NCBI GenBank assembly: GCA_002794785.1
Contig: NBBA01000001.1
Location: forward strand, 1,116,001-1,180,000
Length of the DNA stretch: 64,000 nucleotides
Direction: 5' to 3'
Source of the DNA: Coniferiporia sulphurascens
Taxonomy: Eukaryota > Basidiomycota > Agaricomycetes > Hymenochaetales > Hymenochaetaceae
Shown: piece after piece, positions 1 through 12,351 of the stretch
Layout: each line of letters starts with the position of its first letter
How positions within the stretch are numbered: the first letter of the stretch is position 1
Translations under genes and position numbers: made by a program
The notes under the pieces: model-generated
What the model was told of the DNA's origin: nothing
What the model saw: the letters and a program-made list of their open reading frames with translations, nothing else
Database searches by the model: none

Positions 1-480
1 GCCTTCCTCTCGGGCTTTTGTGCGTGGTCCCTACGATTGTGCTAAGGCAGGCTGTATGGCTCGGCTGATTACTTTCGTTTTGCAGATAAGTCAATCCAAT
101 CGGCAGGTGCGGCAGGCGTTTGGCGCGCAGATGCAATTGGGCTTCCGTATGTACATTCCTGTCTACCAGAATTTAGACTCTTCATTGTCATTGCCTACAC
201 TTCAGGTTCATGAACATTTTCCTCTCGACATGGGCGCTCCTCGTTGCCGGACTGGTATTCATGCTCCCAATGCTGTATCTGCGCGTTACGAATTACACCG
301 AACGGGAAGAGGGTACGGCGCCAGAGTAAGTCCCTAGCCCTGATCTCATTTCATCCGTCACGTTTGAACTTGTGTGCACTATCATTTTGGCACAGTGTCT
401 ATCCGGATGGCCACGAAAACAAGAGCCAATCGCTACAGGAAGCTGAGCCGCAGAAATTGGACTCACAGTCGAAGTCTTGA
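1..480 (+). CDS. UNC93-like (DUF895) major-facilitator membrane protein, C-terminal part
   Basis: Only the 3' end of the gene is in the window. Joining exons 1-19, 86-146, 206-325 and 396-480 with GT-AG introns gives a continuous frame that ends at TGA 478-480. It reads GFYKSIQSAGAAGVWRAD, then a hydrophobic helix (NIFLSTWALLVAGLVFMLP), then a short polar tail. The 'GxxKxIQSAGAA' loop followed by the last transmembrane helix and a YLRV..YT tail is typical of the C-terminus of fungal UNC93-like/DUF895 transporters. Substrates are generally unknown in this family. The family call is recalled from pattern and the N-terminal half is missing, so confidence is moderate. The exon joins themselves are well supported by phase and splice consensus. 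Confidence 0.6.
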
Positions 481-2755
481 CATGGTACATCACTTTCGAC
501 TCCCGTATACGACCATAGACTTGTTTTGGTTGTGCTAATGATCATGTTTGGGAGGGTTCCTGTGCGCATTCAAGTTCAATCCATTTCACGTAATAAAAAG
601 TGTTGATCAAGGGAATACATGCCCCGCCAGCCTGTATATGGCATCCTATGGTCTTACTTAGGTCCACAGCTTATCGTCTAGCTGCTTCAGTTCCTTATCT
701 CGCCTGCTATGGGCGGTTTTCCAACCCTGACTAGAACTGCCGGAGTTGTATCCGCTTGGCAACACTGCACAATCTGGTGGAAACTCTGAGTGCTTGTTTT
801 TTGTTCGCAATTTCATGCCTGGCAAAATCAAATGGCCATGGCGATTCGACGAGTTATTGTGATATGACTACGGGGCTGTTTTGTGCGTGTAAACTCAAGT
901 TGCGACAAGGAAGACAATGCGCTAGTAATATCTGAAACAGGGGGTGGATCAGAGAATGCTCCTGCGCCCAAGGCGTGCTAAAAGCTACGAGAAGATGCTT
1001 TCCGAAATTGTTTTCTATAAAGCTGATGTGATCGCAACGCACGTTGTCACGAAAGCAAATCATCACGACCCTCAAATTAAATGGCGCCCGTGCGCCCGTG
1101 CACAGGTCATTAAGTGCGTCTATTCACTACATCCGCGTAATAACGAAAAAATGGCAGGTCTCGACTGTGCGGATCATTACCAGTTCTGGTTTTACTACAT
1201 CAATCTACAACTTTTCTCAGCGATCGTGACGCGGTTAACGCAAAATCATTAGTTTGACTACCACTGAATTTGTGACTGTTTGAATGCTGACGGGGCCTCT
1301 GGCAGAATGGTAACTCTTGCGGACTGCAATTCGCTATTCTCATCGAGGTGTCAGTGGCAGCCCTTATGTTTCTTCGCGGCGAATCATCGAGCTGCCAGTG
1401 TTTATTTCCAATGATCTGGGCGATATACTAGTCGCGTTATGCTAGTACGATCATGGCCTTTAGTTTCCGATTCCTGATCTTCTGGAGGCTCCTACGGAAG
1501 GGCCCCGTGTCACGGTGTCAGCTACTACTGTAGTTAGGTAGTGAACATCTCGGTTCCACTGTACTCCTTTCTGCCTATCCAACTCTGCTTTTGCAGATAA
1601 TTACAAATACTAGTACCCATGCTATGCTGCAGATGTCAACCTCAAGCGTAATGTCAACGTGACCTAAAAATGGTGGTACCGACTGAATAATAGAGTTTGG
1701 ACTTCTCCGTTCCGATCGCGGCTTCACAAGTTCTCCGGCATCTGGTACTTACAGTACGTGTGTTTGTACGGGCGCATGTCTTGATCCAGCTTTTCCCCCA
1801 CGCATCTTTGTTACCTTGGAGAAGTTGAAACCTTGCGCTGGCAACTGCCCATGAACCTATTCAATTCGCTCTGACTACGCTCTGTGTCAACATTGCCATC
1901 AATCTTCTCTACAAATACGGCTACCTTCTGCAAAGTTGTGCTTTGTTCCTGACAAATATCCGGCGTCTAAACACATCAATGTTTAATCGACCCTGCTCCT
2001 CTGTCGCACTGAATTCGGTGGACCCTGCGTCCCTCAGTTTCACGTCTTCCATCCCGATCTGATGAAGCACACCCTTCCGTTGGTGATTCCCTGACTGTGC
2101 TCCCGATACGGAGATTAGTTCTTAAGCTGCTATATTCGTACGTTTTGCAATTGCGCACAGTGATGTAGTACTCGATATTACAAATCGTCTGTCGTTTTTG
2201 TCTGAGAACCGCAGGGCTCGGAAAAAGTTATTCCCGTAAGTAGTAGATTAGAGGTTGGTGGACTGTATGCATCAGTGTCTGGCCGAACCATGTACCTGGA
2301 GGACCATGCCGTCGTCGCGGCGCTTGTGCGTGCGGAACCATATAGACACGAGCGGCCTGGATTTTGTTTGAAGTATAAGAGGGCACTGCGGTTACTATGA
2401 TCGGCAATACCCGACTGCCGACTGCATGATGGTAACTTACGTAAGTGATCATCATCAAACCACCAACGGTGGCGGTGATTAAGAGGATCAATCTCTGGTG
2501 TCGCCAACTTGAGCGTTTGGGCTTCAGAACAGCCACCACAGGACTTATTCGGGATCACTATCGGCAGGCGTATAGAGCTAGGCAAGGAGAAAGGCGAAGC
2601 CTGGTTGACGTAGGATTTCTCGTTTCTTTTGCTGTCCTATAAAGGCTCGTCTCCGATGGCGCGAATTCGTCCAGAAGAAATCTCCAATATTCCCCTCGAC
2701 TCAGACCCTCCTACTCTATTCTGTGTACACGACTAAACCACTGAAGTCATATATA
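481..2755. other. Intergenic stretch, no supported gene
   Basis: About 2.3 kb between the UNC93-like gene and DUF6533 gene A. Open frames here are short, lack convincing exon continuations and show no motif I recognise. The only stretch worth noting is the minus-strand frame at 2228-2539, listed separately. I see no RNA gene or clear repeat. Confidence 0.5.
2228..2539 (-). CDS. Possible small single-helix membrane protein (weak)
   Basis: A minus-strand frame has a basic segment (KPKRSSWRHQR) followed directly by one hydrophobic helix (LILLITATVGGLMMITY), then a GTAAGT that could be a splice donor near 2440. Such a short basic-plus-one-helix layout is common in small organelle membrane proteins. 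There is no family match I can name and no clear ATG start in this frame. It may be chance. I list it only because the pattern is unlike the surrounding open frames. Confidence 0.2.
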   Translation of the reverse strand: MVAVLKPKRSSWRHQRLILLITATVGGLMMITYVSYHHAVGSRVLPIIVTAVPSYTSNKIQAARVYMVPHAQAPRRRHGPPGTWFGQTLMHTVHQPLIYYLRE

Positions 2756-4435
2756 ATGTTATCTACTCGATCTGGAGTCGAACCTCTTGATCCCAGCGTA
2801 CTTTTATCCATTGTCCCCACCTATAAGGATTCAGCCTACGTCGAAGTTGCAATTGCTACGATTCTTTGCTACGATACTAGTTGAGTCCTATCAGAAAACA
2901 GTTAAACCAAGGCGATTCTAATCTTGCCTCTCTAGTCACCACATTTGATAAAGAGGTATGTATGAAAATCTTTGATAGTCGCTCGTCCTTTTATTAACCG
3001 TATTTTTCCATCGTGATTCAGGTTAAACACTTCTGGGTAGGGCTCGGATTTAAACGCTTTTTGATCCTCTCAATGACCTTATGCGGCTTATTGGAATAAA
3101 GAGTGCTCCTCGCAAGGTTGTCAGCATAGTTTACTTCCTCGTGAGTAAATTGAATGTCTAACGCGTCTGCGAGCGGATCACTAACTTTAACCATCCTTCT
3201 GTGTTCTCGACCACAGAATCGTTACATAGGAATCTTTGCTGTACTCGCGGACGTTACATGTGAGCTCGCTATATAGATAAGCTTGCATGGCAGCTAAATC
3301 ACTCAACGAAACTCAGATTATTCCCTCCACTCGAACCTAATGCTGTGAGCACATCATGTTATCAATTGCACTCTGCTGTTTCAAGGACTTAAAAATCTTG
3401 TAGATGTAGGTAGTCCGTTGACCTTCCATCATGCCATCACGATCACGGACTGACGAGAGTAAAGGCAATTTTGCCACTTGGGCAGGGAATATTGGAGGTG
3501 AGTAATCGTCCCTTGTTGGTCGTGACGAGGGCAAAGCCGCAATGATTAAATATATTCAGACTGGATCACTATTGTTCTGATCGACTGTAAGGTTCCACCC
3601 CTTACTATCACCTATTTTTACTTATCTTAGTGTCCGCAGATATCCTTTTAATGAGAGTCATTGCATTATGGTCCGAATGTACGTAATCCCTAAGCTCACA
3701 TTTGAAACTTCTTCGCTATAACCAAAACTCTTGCAGCGAGGAAGTTGGCCATATGCCTTAAAATTTTATTCGTCCTGGAATCGCTTTGCATGCTAGGAAT
3801 TCTAATTTTCTCCGATATAATGGTAGAAGGTGAGGCATACGTGTATATACCCCCGAATTCCAGTTATAAAGCTAACTGACTATGCTAGTTTCCGTGGCAG
3901 GGGTAGACGGATTTGTTTTCTGCGGCGGCGATAATGGGGTATCTGCTTTGTTCGAAATCATCTACTGGTCTGTCATCAATGCTGCCGTATGACTACTGTA
4001 TGCTCACTTTCTTACAGGACAGCTCCACTCGTATTTGAGCTAGTCCTGATGTTTTTGGCTCTCTACAAAGCTATCGATTTCTGGAGAGAAACAGCTGGAT
4101 TCAATGGTACGGGTCTCGTTAAAGTGCTTGTCCAGGATCAGGCTTTCTACTTCGTCCTGTAATTATCTATCTTTTCTTCCATCTTTGATCGATTTGACGG
4201 TGCTCTTTTCAGCATAATGGCGTGTAGCGCGGCGCACATCATATTTTCTGAGGTAGATCAATTAGGCACAACTAGCGCAGCCATCAACATAATCCAGATG
4301 ATACTTTCATCCACCACCGTTCCTTGCATAGTAGGCTCTCGGTTATTGGTCCACCTGAACGAGGCTGCAGAAAAAGGTGTCAATGGAGGCACAAGCTATA
4401 GAATCAAAACCATGAGCGGCATTCAATTTGTGTAG
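2756..4435 (+). CDS. DUF6533 multi-helix membrane protein, copy A
   Basis: Function unknown; fungal DUF6533 proteins are predicted integral membrane proteins with about seven helices, expanded in Agaricomycetes. Starting at ATG 2756 (MLSTRSGVEPLDPS) I can follow about a dozen short exons. They give AIATILCYDTI-TTFDKE, the micro-exon VKHFW, SAPRKVVSIVYFL, NRYIGIFAVLADVT, then later helices with ILLMRVIALWSE, TAPLVFELVLMFLALYKA and CRLLxHLNEAAE-like text, ending at TAG 4433-4435. The N-terminal pattern YDxxxTFDxEV..FW...NRY is the DUF6533 signature. The first intron has a GTTGAG donor shared by all copies. Every join I checked keeps frame, so this copy looks intact at roughly 320 residues. First of six related plus-strand genes in the window. 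Confidence 0.75.
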
Positions 4436-7095
4436 ATCAACCTGGTATGGGTACTTATCGGTTTATGTGCGTCAACCCCTCCTCGTCCTCCTGTACAACA
4501 ATACACTGTATGCGTGGATCGCAATACAGATACTATCATTATCAATAGAACCGGATACGCTCATAAACCTTTGTTGTAAAAATGGACTGGTTGTGCACTA
4601 GTCCATCGTGTCCTTGCCTTTCTGACTTAACGAACTTCAAGAACACCCGCGTACCACCTGTCTATTTTTTTGTTCCACCTGTAGAAGGGAGGCTTAGCCA
4701 TTGAGCAGGATACACACCGAGATGAATAGCTCGCTCGCATAACCCAGCGCATATGGGTCCGATCATTCGGGCAGTCGGGCGTCGCACTCCGAAAAACAAA
4801 TTCTTGTCTAGACTTGCGTGATATCCAGCTCGGGATTACATGTGTAATGATTGACAGAAGCGAGTTGCACCCAAAAAGATGCAGCCCGAGCACGCCATCG
4901 AACCTGATACGCAGCACTTCAACACTTGGGATACGTTTACACCGTAGACGGGAAGGATTTGACTGTTCATATCAACACGTGCCGCAACGCGAGCATGGAC
5001 AGCGAGAAAGGAAGTTCCGTGTTCTTCTGCGATAGAGAAAGCCATGTTCAGGTGGAGACCATTAGAAGAGATAGTTTGCAGATTGTATCTTGGAGAGCTA
5101 GAAGAGTCTTTTGACGCAGTTGCTAGAGATCCAGTGGATTGATTGGCAAATAGTATGGATAGCAAATATAAAGACCGCACTGACGAAAGCTAGGGGCGAA
5201 GTGCAGTGCTTCATTAATAGGTTTCTCCTCAATTGTGTGATGTTGTCCAGACTTATCTTCTGATCTTGAACATAGCGCCGACGTGTCCAGAGTAAAATCC
5301 GAAAGATATCGTGACTGGGACGAGCCTGACGAACAAGTTTAGCCATGGGGAAGATGACTTCACGTTCAACGTTATGATCCCGACCACTGGATAGAACTGG
5401 AAGCGAGAATATTTTTTTGCATATATCCGACCGAGGCTTGCACACAAGAAGGCGGTGAGAGGGTAAAAATCGACAGGCGGGCCTCTCTTCCTATTTTTAT
5501 TCAGTCCCAGAACGGGTTCTGCCAGTACAGCCCTGCCAATGAGTCCAAATCGCATTAGTCCTCACCAGCCTTGTATGTCGCCTTAGGCCAGCCAGTGAGT
5601 CAAGCTACCCGAGTTTACTTGACTTGAACTCCATGGCGGCAGCAAAGGACAAAGCGAGTCGAGACAACTGTGACGATCACAAGAAACGCATCACGGTCAC
5701 GGGTGGTTAGCGACTGTCACACTGGAACGAGTTGGAAAAGCACGGCAACAATCAACTCATCTTTTGCGGTCCTCGTGCTGCGTTGGGCCTGTCTTTCTGC
5801 TCTCAGTTCAAAATGTGAAACACGGACCCGAATTCATGATAATAAGGTCGTGAAGATGGCTGGTCACTCTATTTTGGTGGCCTGGACTCCAAGTCCTCCG
5901 AGTCGCGTACTGCTAATATGGCCTCAATCCATGGAGTGAGTTGAGTTCTATTCTGGATGTGGATCAGATATATCGATACTTGTAACGAAGGTTTTGTGCA
6001 AATCAACTCGAGGCAGATTCTCACCGGATTGCCCTCATGGGGGTGGCACTGGCTTTCATTCTAGGAATCTGTCAAACAATCCGAATAGGTTGAGTTACCA
6101 CCGACCAATGACGATCTCCTCGATGGGCGCTCTCACACATGCAACTTTATATTTGCAAGACAGCAGATGTGCAATTGCGAATCGATAGCACGCACTACTT
6201 ACACACACATCTTTATTCGCAAGGTGGCCGGTGTGCAAAATGATGTTTGGAAGTATGTAGGCTTGGGCCGTATTCAAGCAAGTGGAAAAGCTGTGCCGTG
6301 GCTACAACTTGAACGTTAGGCTTAAGAAGGACTAAGCTCCCGAACCCCGACATCTGCCTTACCATCTTGACCATCAACTGGTGGCGTCTGATTCGTCCGC
6401 TTTCACTGGATTCTCCATGCTGCATGTGCGTTATATGCGTTGGTTGGCAACTTCATATCCAATTCTGTCCTGTAAACCACTGGGACCTTCCCCCTTTTGT
6501 GCCAACACAAAAAGGCAACACTTAAGACAAGTTTGGCCAATGTGTGATCATGTCTCCTATAGTGGTCTGATGTCTGCCATTGCTTGATTGACGTCATTCC
6601 CATGAGGTGTGTCCAAACCGCCATTGCATATCAAAGCCTTTGCTCTTGGTTTCATCTCGGACTTGCGTTACCGAATGCGGCGACATGAAAGCAGAGAAAA
6701 TGGTGTATATATGCGATCGGCGCAAAAATAATACTCCTACGTAATACTACGAGACAAACAAAACTCGGAACGATCTGACAGTGCCACCGTGGACTACGTT
6801 TTACGTGGAACAACTTAAAAATAGAATACAACCGACCTTGTCGCGGACGTGACAACGCCGGTTGTGCAGTCTGGCCCGAGCAAGTCCATCACCGACTTCG
6901 AGGCTTCGAGCCAGCAACTCAGTGATGAGCTATAAAGGACAGCTCAGGGCTGAACGAAAGAAGAAGGATGCTGATCTCTTTGAATTGCCTTCTACTTAAA
7001 GCCTATGAGTCTTTACCCAAGGAGACGTCCACTGCCAGTGTCTGCCCTGTGTCCACGTCCTTCACCTCAAGCTTCGACCGTCGACCCCGTTAACA
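4436..7095. other. Intergenic stretch with unassigned short frames
   Basis: About 2.7 kb between DUF6533 copies A and B. Minus-strand frames at 5098-5555 and 4627-5180 are longer than most chance frames. One (5253-5555) has hydrophobic patches, but I could not join them into a consistent multi-exon protein and recognise no domain. The last 170 bases are the promoter region of copy B. Confidence 0.4.
6931..6936 (+). promoter_or_regulatory. TATA-like box upstream of DUF6533 copy B
   Basis: TATAAA lies about 165 bases before the copy B ATG at 7096. Spacing is plausible for a fungal core promoter plus 5' leader, but there is no independent evidence of a transcription start. Confidence 0.3.
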
Positions 7096-7167
7096 ATGTT
7101 ATCGCCTCGATCTACCGTCGAACCTGTTGGTCCCAGCGGAATTCCTTTTCTCGTGTCCCTCATTATG

Positions 7168-7424
7168 TATTGAATAAATATAATGAACAATATAAAAATA
7201 GTACGTGGTCATATGAACAACCACCTTACTAAGTGAATGATAACGCAACAATAACGCCATACGATACAGGAGCTAGATAGTTATAGTAGTACTAGCCCAC
7301 GGAACATGTATATAAGGGGAGCTGGTCTCGCCCTAGAAATACATCGGTTTACGCTGATAACCCACCTTGCCTGAACCTCACCACTGCACCTCAACGTCTA
7401 CCACAACGTGCGTAGATTTTAAGA
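7168..7424 (+). repeat. Copia-1 5' LTR
   Basis: 257 bp from TATTGAATAAATA to ...TTTTAAGA, with a TATATAAG box near 7309 that would be the element's promoter. It has the same length as every other complete LTR of this family in the window. Confidence 0.93.
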
Positions 7425-7445
7425 GGTTATGAGCCTTGACTCTAC
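7425..7445 (+). other. Copia-1 primer binding site, half-tRNA initiator Met type
   Basis: Immediately after the 5' LTR lies GGTTATGAGCCTTGACTC. Its start is the complement of the anticodon stem-loop region of initiator tRNA-Met (GGCTCATAACC, CAT anticodon), not of a tRNA 3' end. Priming by the cut 5' half of this tRNA is known for Drosophila copia and yeast Ty5. The same site follows the LTR in copies X, Y and Z. Confidence 0.75.
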
Positions 7446-7493
7446 AACTAACGAAACGATTAACGAATTTATAAATCCTCGAAAAATGAAACT

Positions 7494-10400
7494 ATGTCTG
7501 ACGGACAGAAACCAAACACTTGTGAGCAAACACGTTTGCAAAAATTATCAGGATTACGAATCACTGCTAACGAATTAAAAATAATGTATACACAGTCATC
7601 AACGATCGAAGAACTCGAAGAAAAAATTCAAAAAGCTAAAGATAGCAAAAGGTTAGTCGACCTAATACTTCAATGCAATTTAAGACAAATACCTATTAAC
7701 AGAACGGAACAACAAATACAAGATCGAATAAACAGGTATGATAATTCTACCAAAGACGAAAAATTAAAAATAAGAACTGACTATAAAATGGAACTAATGA
7801 ATCACGCTAAAGATTTAGGAATATCAGATCAAGGAAAATCATCCGAAATCAGATATTGAATAAGTACGTATTTGGGCATATCAGATCCAACTGAAAAAGA
7901 ACAATTTAAAATTGATAACCCTTACATTAAGCCAGAAGAAGAAAGCGATAAAAAAGAAGACGACGATAAAAAAGAAGATAACGAGGAAGAAAACTCCGAA
8001 GAATCCAAAAATAACCTATCACATGAGCCATCAGAGCCATCTGACCCTGACGATTCAGACGCTAACAATACCGAGGAAGATGAACCGAGTATGGCAACTA
8101 AACTTGCGGAACTCCAGAAATTCTTCGACAGAATCGAGAAACTCGATGGGCACAGAAACTACAAACTCTGGAATTACAGAGTCCGCAGCGCCATCGAAAG
8201 TGCAGGTTATGGTAACCTGCTCACTAACTCCCCAGGAACTGGAGAGGCTGGTATATCAAGCGCTTTATATAACGGCATTATGCACACTATGCCCGACAAA
8301 ATATTGGCTTATTATCTTAATTTTAACAAAGATATTCCAGCGCTACTCAAAGTGCTTGACGGACGATATAACGTCCAGACAACAATTACAAAGGGCTTTA
8401 ACGAGGCTGCCCTTTTTGATATCAGAGGTCATGTCAGCCATTTCAATGGAACGCTCGATAACCTCAGCAACAAATACAAGGAACTCATAGCCCAAGGGGT
8501 AAAAGTTTCAGAGTCGACATACATATCGGCTATTACAAGGGCAACACCCAAACAATATCAATACGTACTCACACAGAGTGAGTTATATATTAAAACAATT
8601 AACAAAACGAACCCAGACAAAGATGAAATTGAACTAACCCCTCAATTCTTACTAATGGCACTGAGAAACACCTTCGAGGGGTGGCATAAAAATCATCAGA
8701 GGACAGGAGCGGCGGCTAATCACCTGCCCAAGGACGAGCGGAACCACCCCTATTTTAGGGGCCATGGACGCGGTAACAGCCGTGGAGTACAGCCACGAGG
8801 TCGCGGCTATAGAGGCCGTGGAGGATATATGCGAGGACGAGGACGAGGGGGATATTCCCCTAACCAACAATCACACATTATTAAGTGCTATAATTGTAAC
8901 AAACTAGGGCACTTTAGTCGAGACTGCTGGGTGCCAAAAACGGAATGGACGAAGGCAGCTCAGAAGAAGAAAGAGGACGCGAACGACGAAAAAGGAAAAG
9001 GGAAGGAAATGGGTGCGTCAGCGGCACCGACAACAACTGGGGCAAGTGCGGCCCAGGCTAAACATACCGCAGCATCAGCAGCAGCAACAAACGTCGCATC
9101 GAGCTCTCGAATCGAATTAAGCGCCGTAATTGGCCGAGGCGAAATTGGCGCCTTCATAACCGAAGTCGACGATAACGATTTCAACATGGGAGAATTCCCA
9201 ATATATTCTTATAACAACTTCCTTGACAAAATAGGAAACTACGACAGCGCCATGGAAGACGTGGATGACAATAATTTGGACGTAAGCATTAATGTTATAA
9301 CAACAGAAAAAATTGCTAACAATATTTATTCCTCAATGGATATAATCGACACTGGTGCAACGATACATCTAACACCATATCTAAATCGACTATGAAATAC
9401 ATATAAAACCGACACGATCACGATAACGGCTGCAAATAAAACAACATTTATGGCAAACATAGTAGGGGATCTTAAGCTTTACATCCCCAACGGACACTCG
9501 GTAAGTGTCATAATATTATCAAATGTATACTACAATCCTAAAATGAATATGACATTAGTCTCTCAAGGACTTCTATGTCAAGACGGCTATGAATTTATTT
9601 ATAAAAAAGACGAATGTACAATAAAGTATCCTAATGGATCTTTATGTGGAAAAATAAAAAACACAAATGGATTGTATAGTATATTTAACAATGATGTACA
9701 AGCAGCTACAAAAAATGTAACATTATTTGAACTTCACAAAAAACTCGGGCATATAAGTTATGCTTACATAAAACAATTACTAAAAGAAGATCAAATTACA
9801 AATCAAAAAATATCAAATTATGACGAAACTCAATGCACAATCTGCATAGAAGCAAATATCAAAAGAATGCAAATTCCAAAATTATGTATTTCGAAATTAG
9901 CCGAAAAATTTGGCAATCATATACATATGGACATATGGGGTCCAGCATCCACACATGCTATCGGAGGATATAAATATCTTCTAACACTTGTAGACGATGC
10001 TACAAGATGGATAAAAATGATTTTATTAAAAACAAAAGACAAGGGCTTAAATGCTTACACGACTTGGGCTACTATGCTCAATACACAATTTAATATAAAA
10101 ATAAAAATATTACAAAGCGATAACGACACAGTGTTTTTAAGTAAACAATTCACTGAATATTTAGAAAAACACGGAACAATACGAAAGCTGACTGTTCACA
10201 ATACGCCACAACAAAATGGAGTAGCAGAACGATCACATCAAACGATTTTAAATAATACACGAGTAAATCTGCTACAAGCAAAATTACCACCCAGTCTATG
10301 GGGAGAAGCCGTAAAATATAGTACTTACATTTACAATAGAACGCCAAAGAGCACTATTGATTTTAAAACACCATATTTTAAACGATATAACGAAAATTAC

Positions 10401-12344
10401 AACATTGACGATTTAAAAGAATTTGGCCAATATTGCATTATACGACAAGAAGACGTAAATAAATTACAACCAAAAGGAAAATATGCACAATGGCTAGGAT
10501 TTGACGAAGAAAGCAAAGGTCATAGAACCTATCATAATAGAAAAATCTCAGTCAAATGAAATCTACAATTTTTAGATTCTCCACCATCTAAAATTGAAGG
10601 GGAGAATATAACAGAAAAACAAAACGAGCAAATAAAAGAATTAACAAATGAAAGACCAATAAGAACTATTAAACCAACGAAAAAATCATTAGGTCTAAAC
10701 TTTGACGAACAAAATACAGTCGCCTATCTTACGGAATTCAATCAATTCAATACGGAACTAATAGGCGATCCAAATTCATATCAACAAGCGATCAATAGAA
10801 TTGACGCAAATCAGTGGATCACAGCGATGAAAGAAGAAATAAAAACGTTAATCGAAAGATCTACATGGAAAATCATTGATCCACCAAAAGAAGCAAACAT
10901 AATCGGAACAAGATTTGTTTACAAAACAAAAAGATTAGCAAACGGAGAAATTGAACGATACAAAGCAAGATTAGTAGTTCAAGGATTTGCCCAGAAAGAG
11001 GGCATAGACTACTATTCAAACGATACATTCGCTCCAGTAGCACGACTAGCTACAGTAAGAACAATATTAAGTTGGAGTGCAACAAACAATTACAAAATTC
11101 ACCAAATCGATATAAAATCAGCTTACCTATATGGTGAATTAGAAAAAGACGAAAACATATACATAAAACCACCACCAGGAAATCTAATTGAAATAAAACC
11201 TGGACAAGTTTTAAAATTAAATAAAGCCTTATACGGATTAAAACAAGCAGGCAGACGATGGTATAAAAAATTATCTGAAATATTAATAGGAATAGGACTA
11301 ATAAGAGCAGTCCAAGATAACACAGTATTCATAAGAAAAGAAAAAGGAAAAACAATTCTTATACTTTTCATACATGTTGACGACATAACGATATGTGGCT
11401 TAAATCTAATAATAATAAAAGCCTTTAAAGACGAAATTGGAAAACATGTAAAATTCACTGACGGAAATGATATACATTGGTTACTCGGTATTGAAATTGA
11501 AAGAAACCGAGATGAAAGAATTATAAAATTAAGACAAAAACATTATATTGATAATATAATAGAAAAATATAAATTAAAAGATGCTGCAATGGTACGAACA
11601 CCAATGACACCTGGTCAAGTGTTAAAATCACTCGAAAATCCAACTAATGAAGAAGTAAAATTCATGCAATAAATACCGTATATGAATATGGTTGGAGCAT
11701 TACGATATGCAGCAGATTGTACGAGACCTGATATATCATTCGCAACAGGTCAATTTGCTAGGCATTTAAACAAACCTAGTATCGAACATTATAACACAGT
11801 AAAACACTGTTTCAAATATTTAAAAGGAACGAACGATTATTGGCTAATACTCGGAGGAAAAGAACCAATCGAGTTAATTAGATACACCGACGCTGACGGC
11901 ATGACACAAGAAGGCCATAAAGCAATATCAGGATATATATTCCAAATAGGAAACGCAACGACGTCATGGTCAAGTAAAAAACAAGAATTAGTGTCATTAT
12001 CAGTATGCGAAGCGGAATTACAAGCTTTAACTCATGGAGTAAAAGAAGCTATATGGCTAAGAAGACTGGTTGAAGAGGTACTGCAGACCTTGGATACACC
12101 TTTGAGAATATTATGCGATAACCAAGCAGCCATAACTATAGTAAATTCAACAGAACAAAAATATACGCAAAGAACAAAACATATTGACATAAGAAAAGAT
12201 TTTTTACGAGATTATATTGAAAATGAAACCATATCAGTTTCATATATTCCAACTGGACAGCAAAAGGCTGATATTATGACGAAAGCGCTAACGATCAAAT
12301 TAATCAAACATTTTACAAGTCTACTCCACCTAGTAAAAGTTTGA
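7494..12344 (+). pseudogene. Copia-1 gag-pol polyprotein, four nonsense codons
   Basis: One frame runs from ATG 7494 to TGA 12342-12344 (about 1616 codons), broken only by stops at 7857, 9393, 10557 and 11670. Three of these are TGA where sister copies have CGA. Order of parts: acidic Gag; an RGG-rich stretch; CCHC knuckle CYNCNKLGHFSRDC (about 8886); protease DTGAT (about 9350); HHCC zinc region (LFELHKKLGH... CTIC); integrase core with HMDIWGP, QSDND and NGVAERSHQ (DDE); reverse transcriptase with HVDD at 11376-11384; and RNase H with YTDADG, CEAEL, CDNQAA and KHIDI. The catalytic residues are still present, but the stops should prevent a full product. Confidence 0.93.
10595..10606 (+). other. 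Copia-1 internal (central) polypurine tract
   Basis: TGAAGGGGAGAA lies in the linker between integrase and reverse transcriptase (protein KIEGENI). It is nearly identical to the TTTGAAGGGGAG beside the 3' LTR. The same tract is kept in copies X, Y and Z, so it may act as a second plus-strand primer as in Ty1. Confidence 0.55.
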
Positions 12345-12351
12345 AGGGGAG
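12340..12351 (+). other. Copia-1 3' polypurine tract
   Basis: TTTGAAGGGGAG abuts the 3' LTR start at 12352 and overlaps the gag-pol stop codon (TGA 12342-12344). This is the expected plus-strand primer. Confidence 0.8.

Noticed and set aside
944..1252. 102-codon plus-strand frame
   Set aside because: No start context, motif or exon continuation; typical of chance frames in this composition.
5098..5555. Minus-strand frames with hydrophobic patches
   Set aside because: I could not join them through splice sites into one protein and recognise no family; left as unassigned.
8652..8870. Antisense frames over Copia coding regions (also 11123-11458, 17278-17613, 52971-53282)
   Set aside because: They recur at the same place in several copies because they mirror conserved gag or RT codons; nothing suggests translation.
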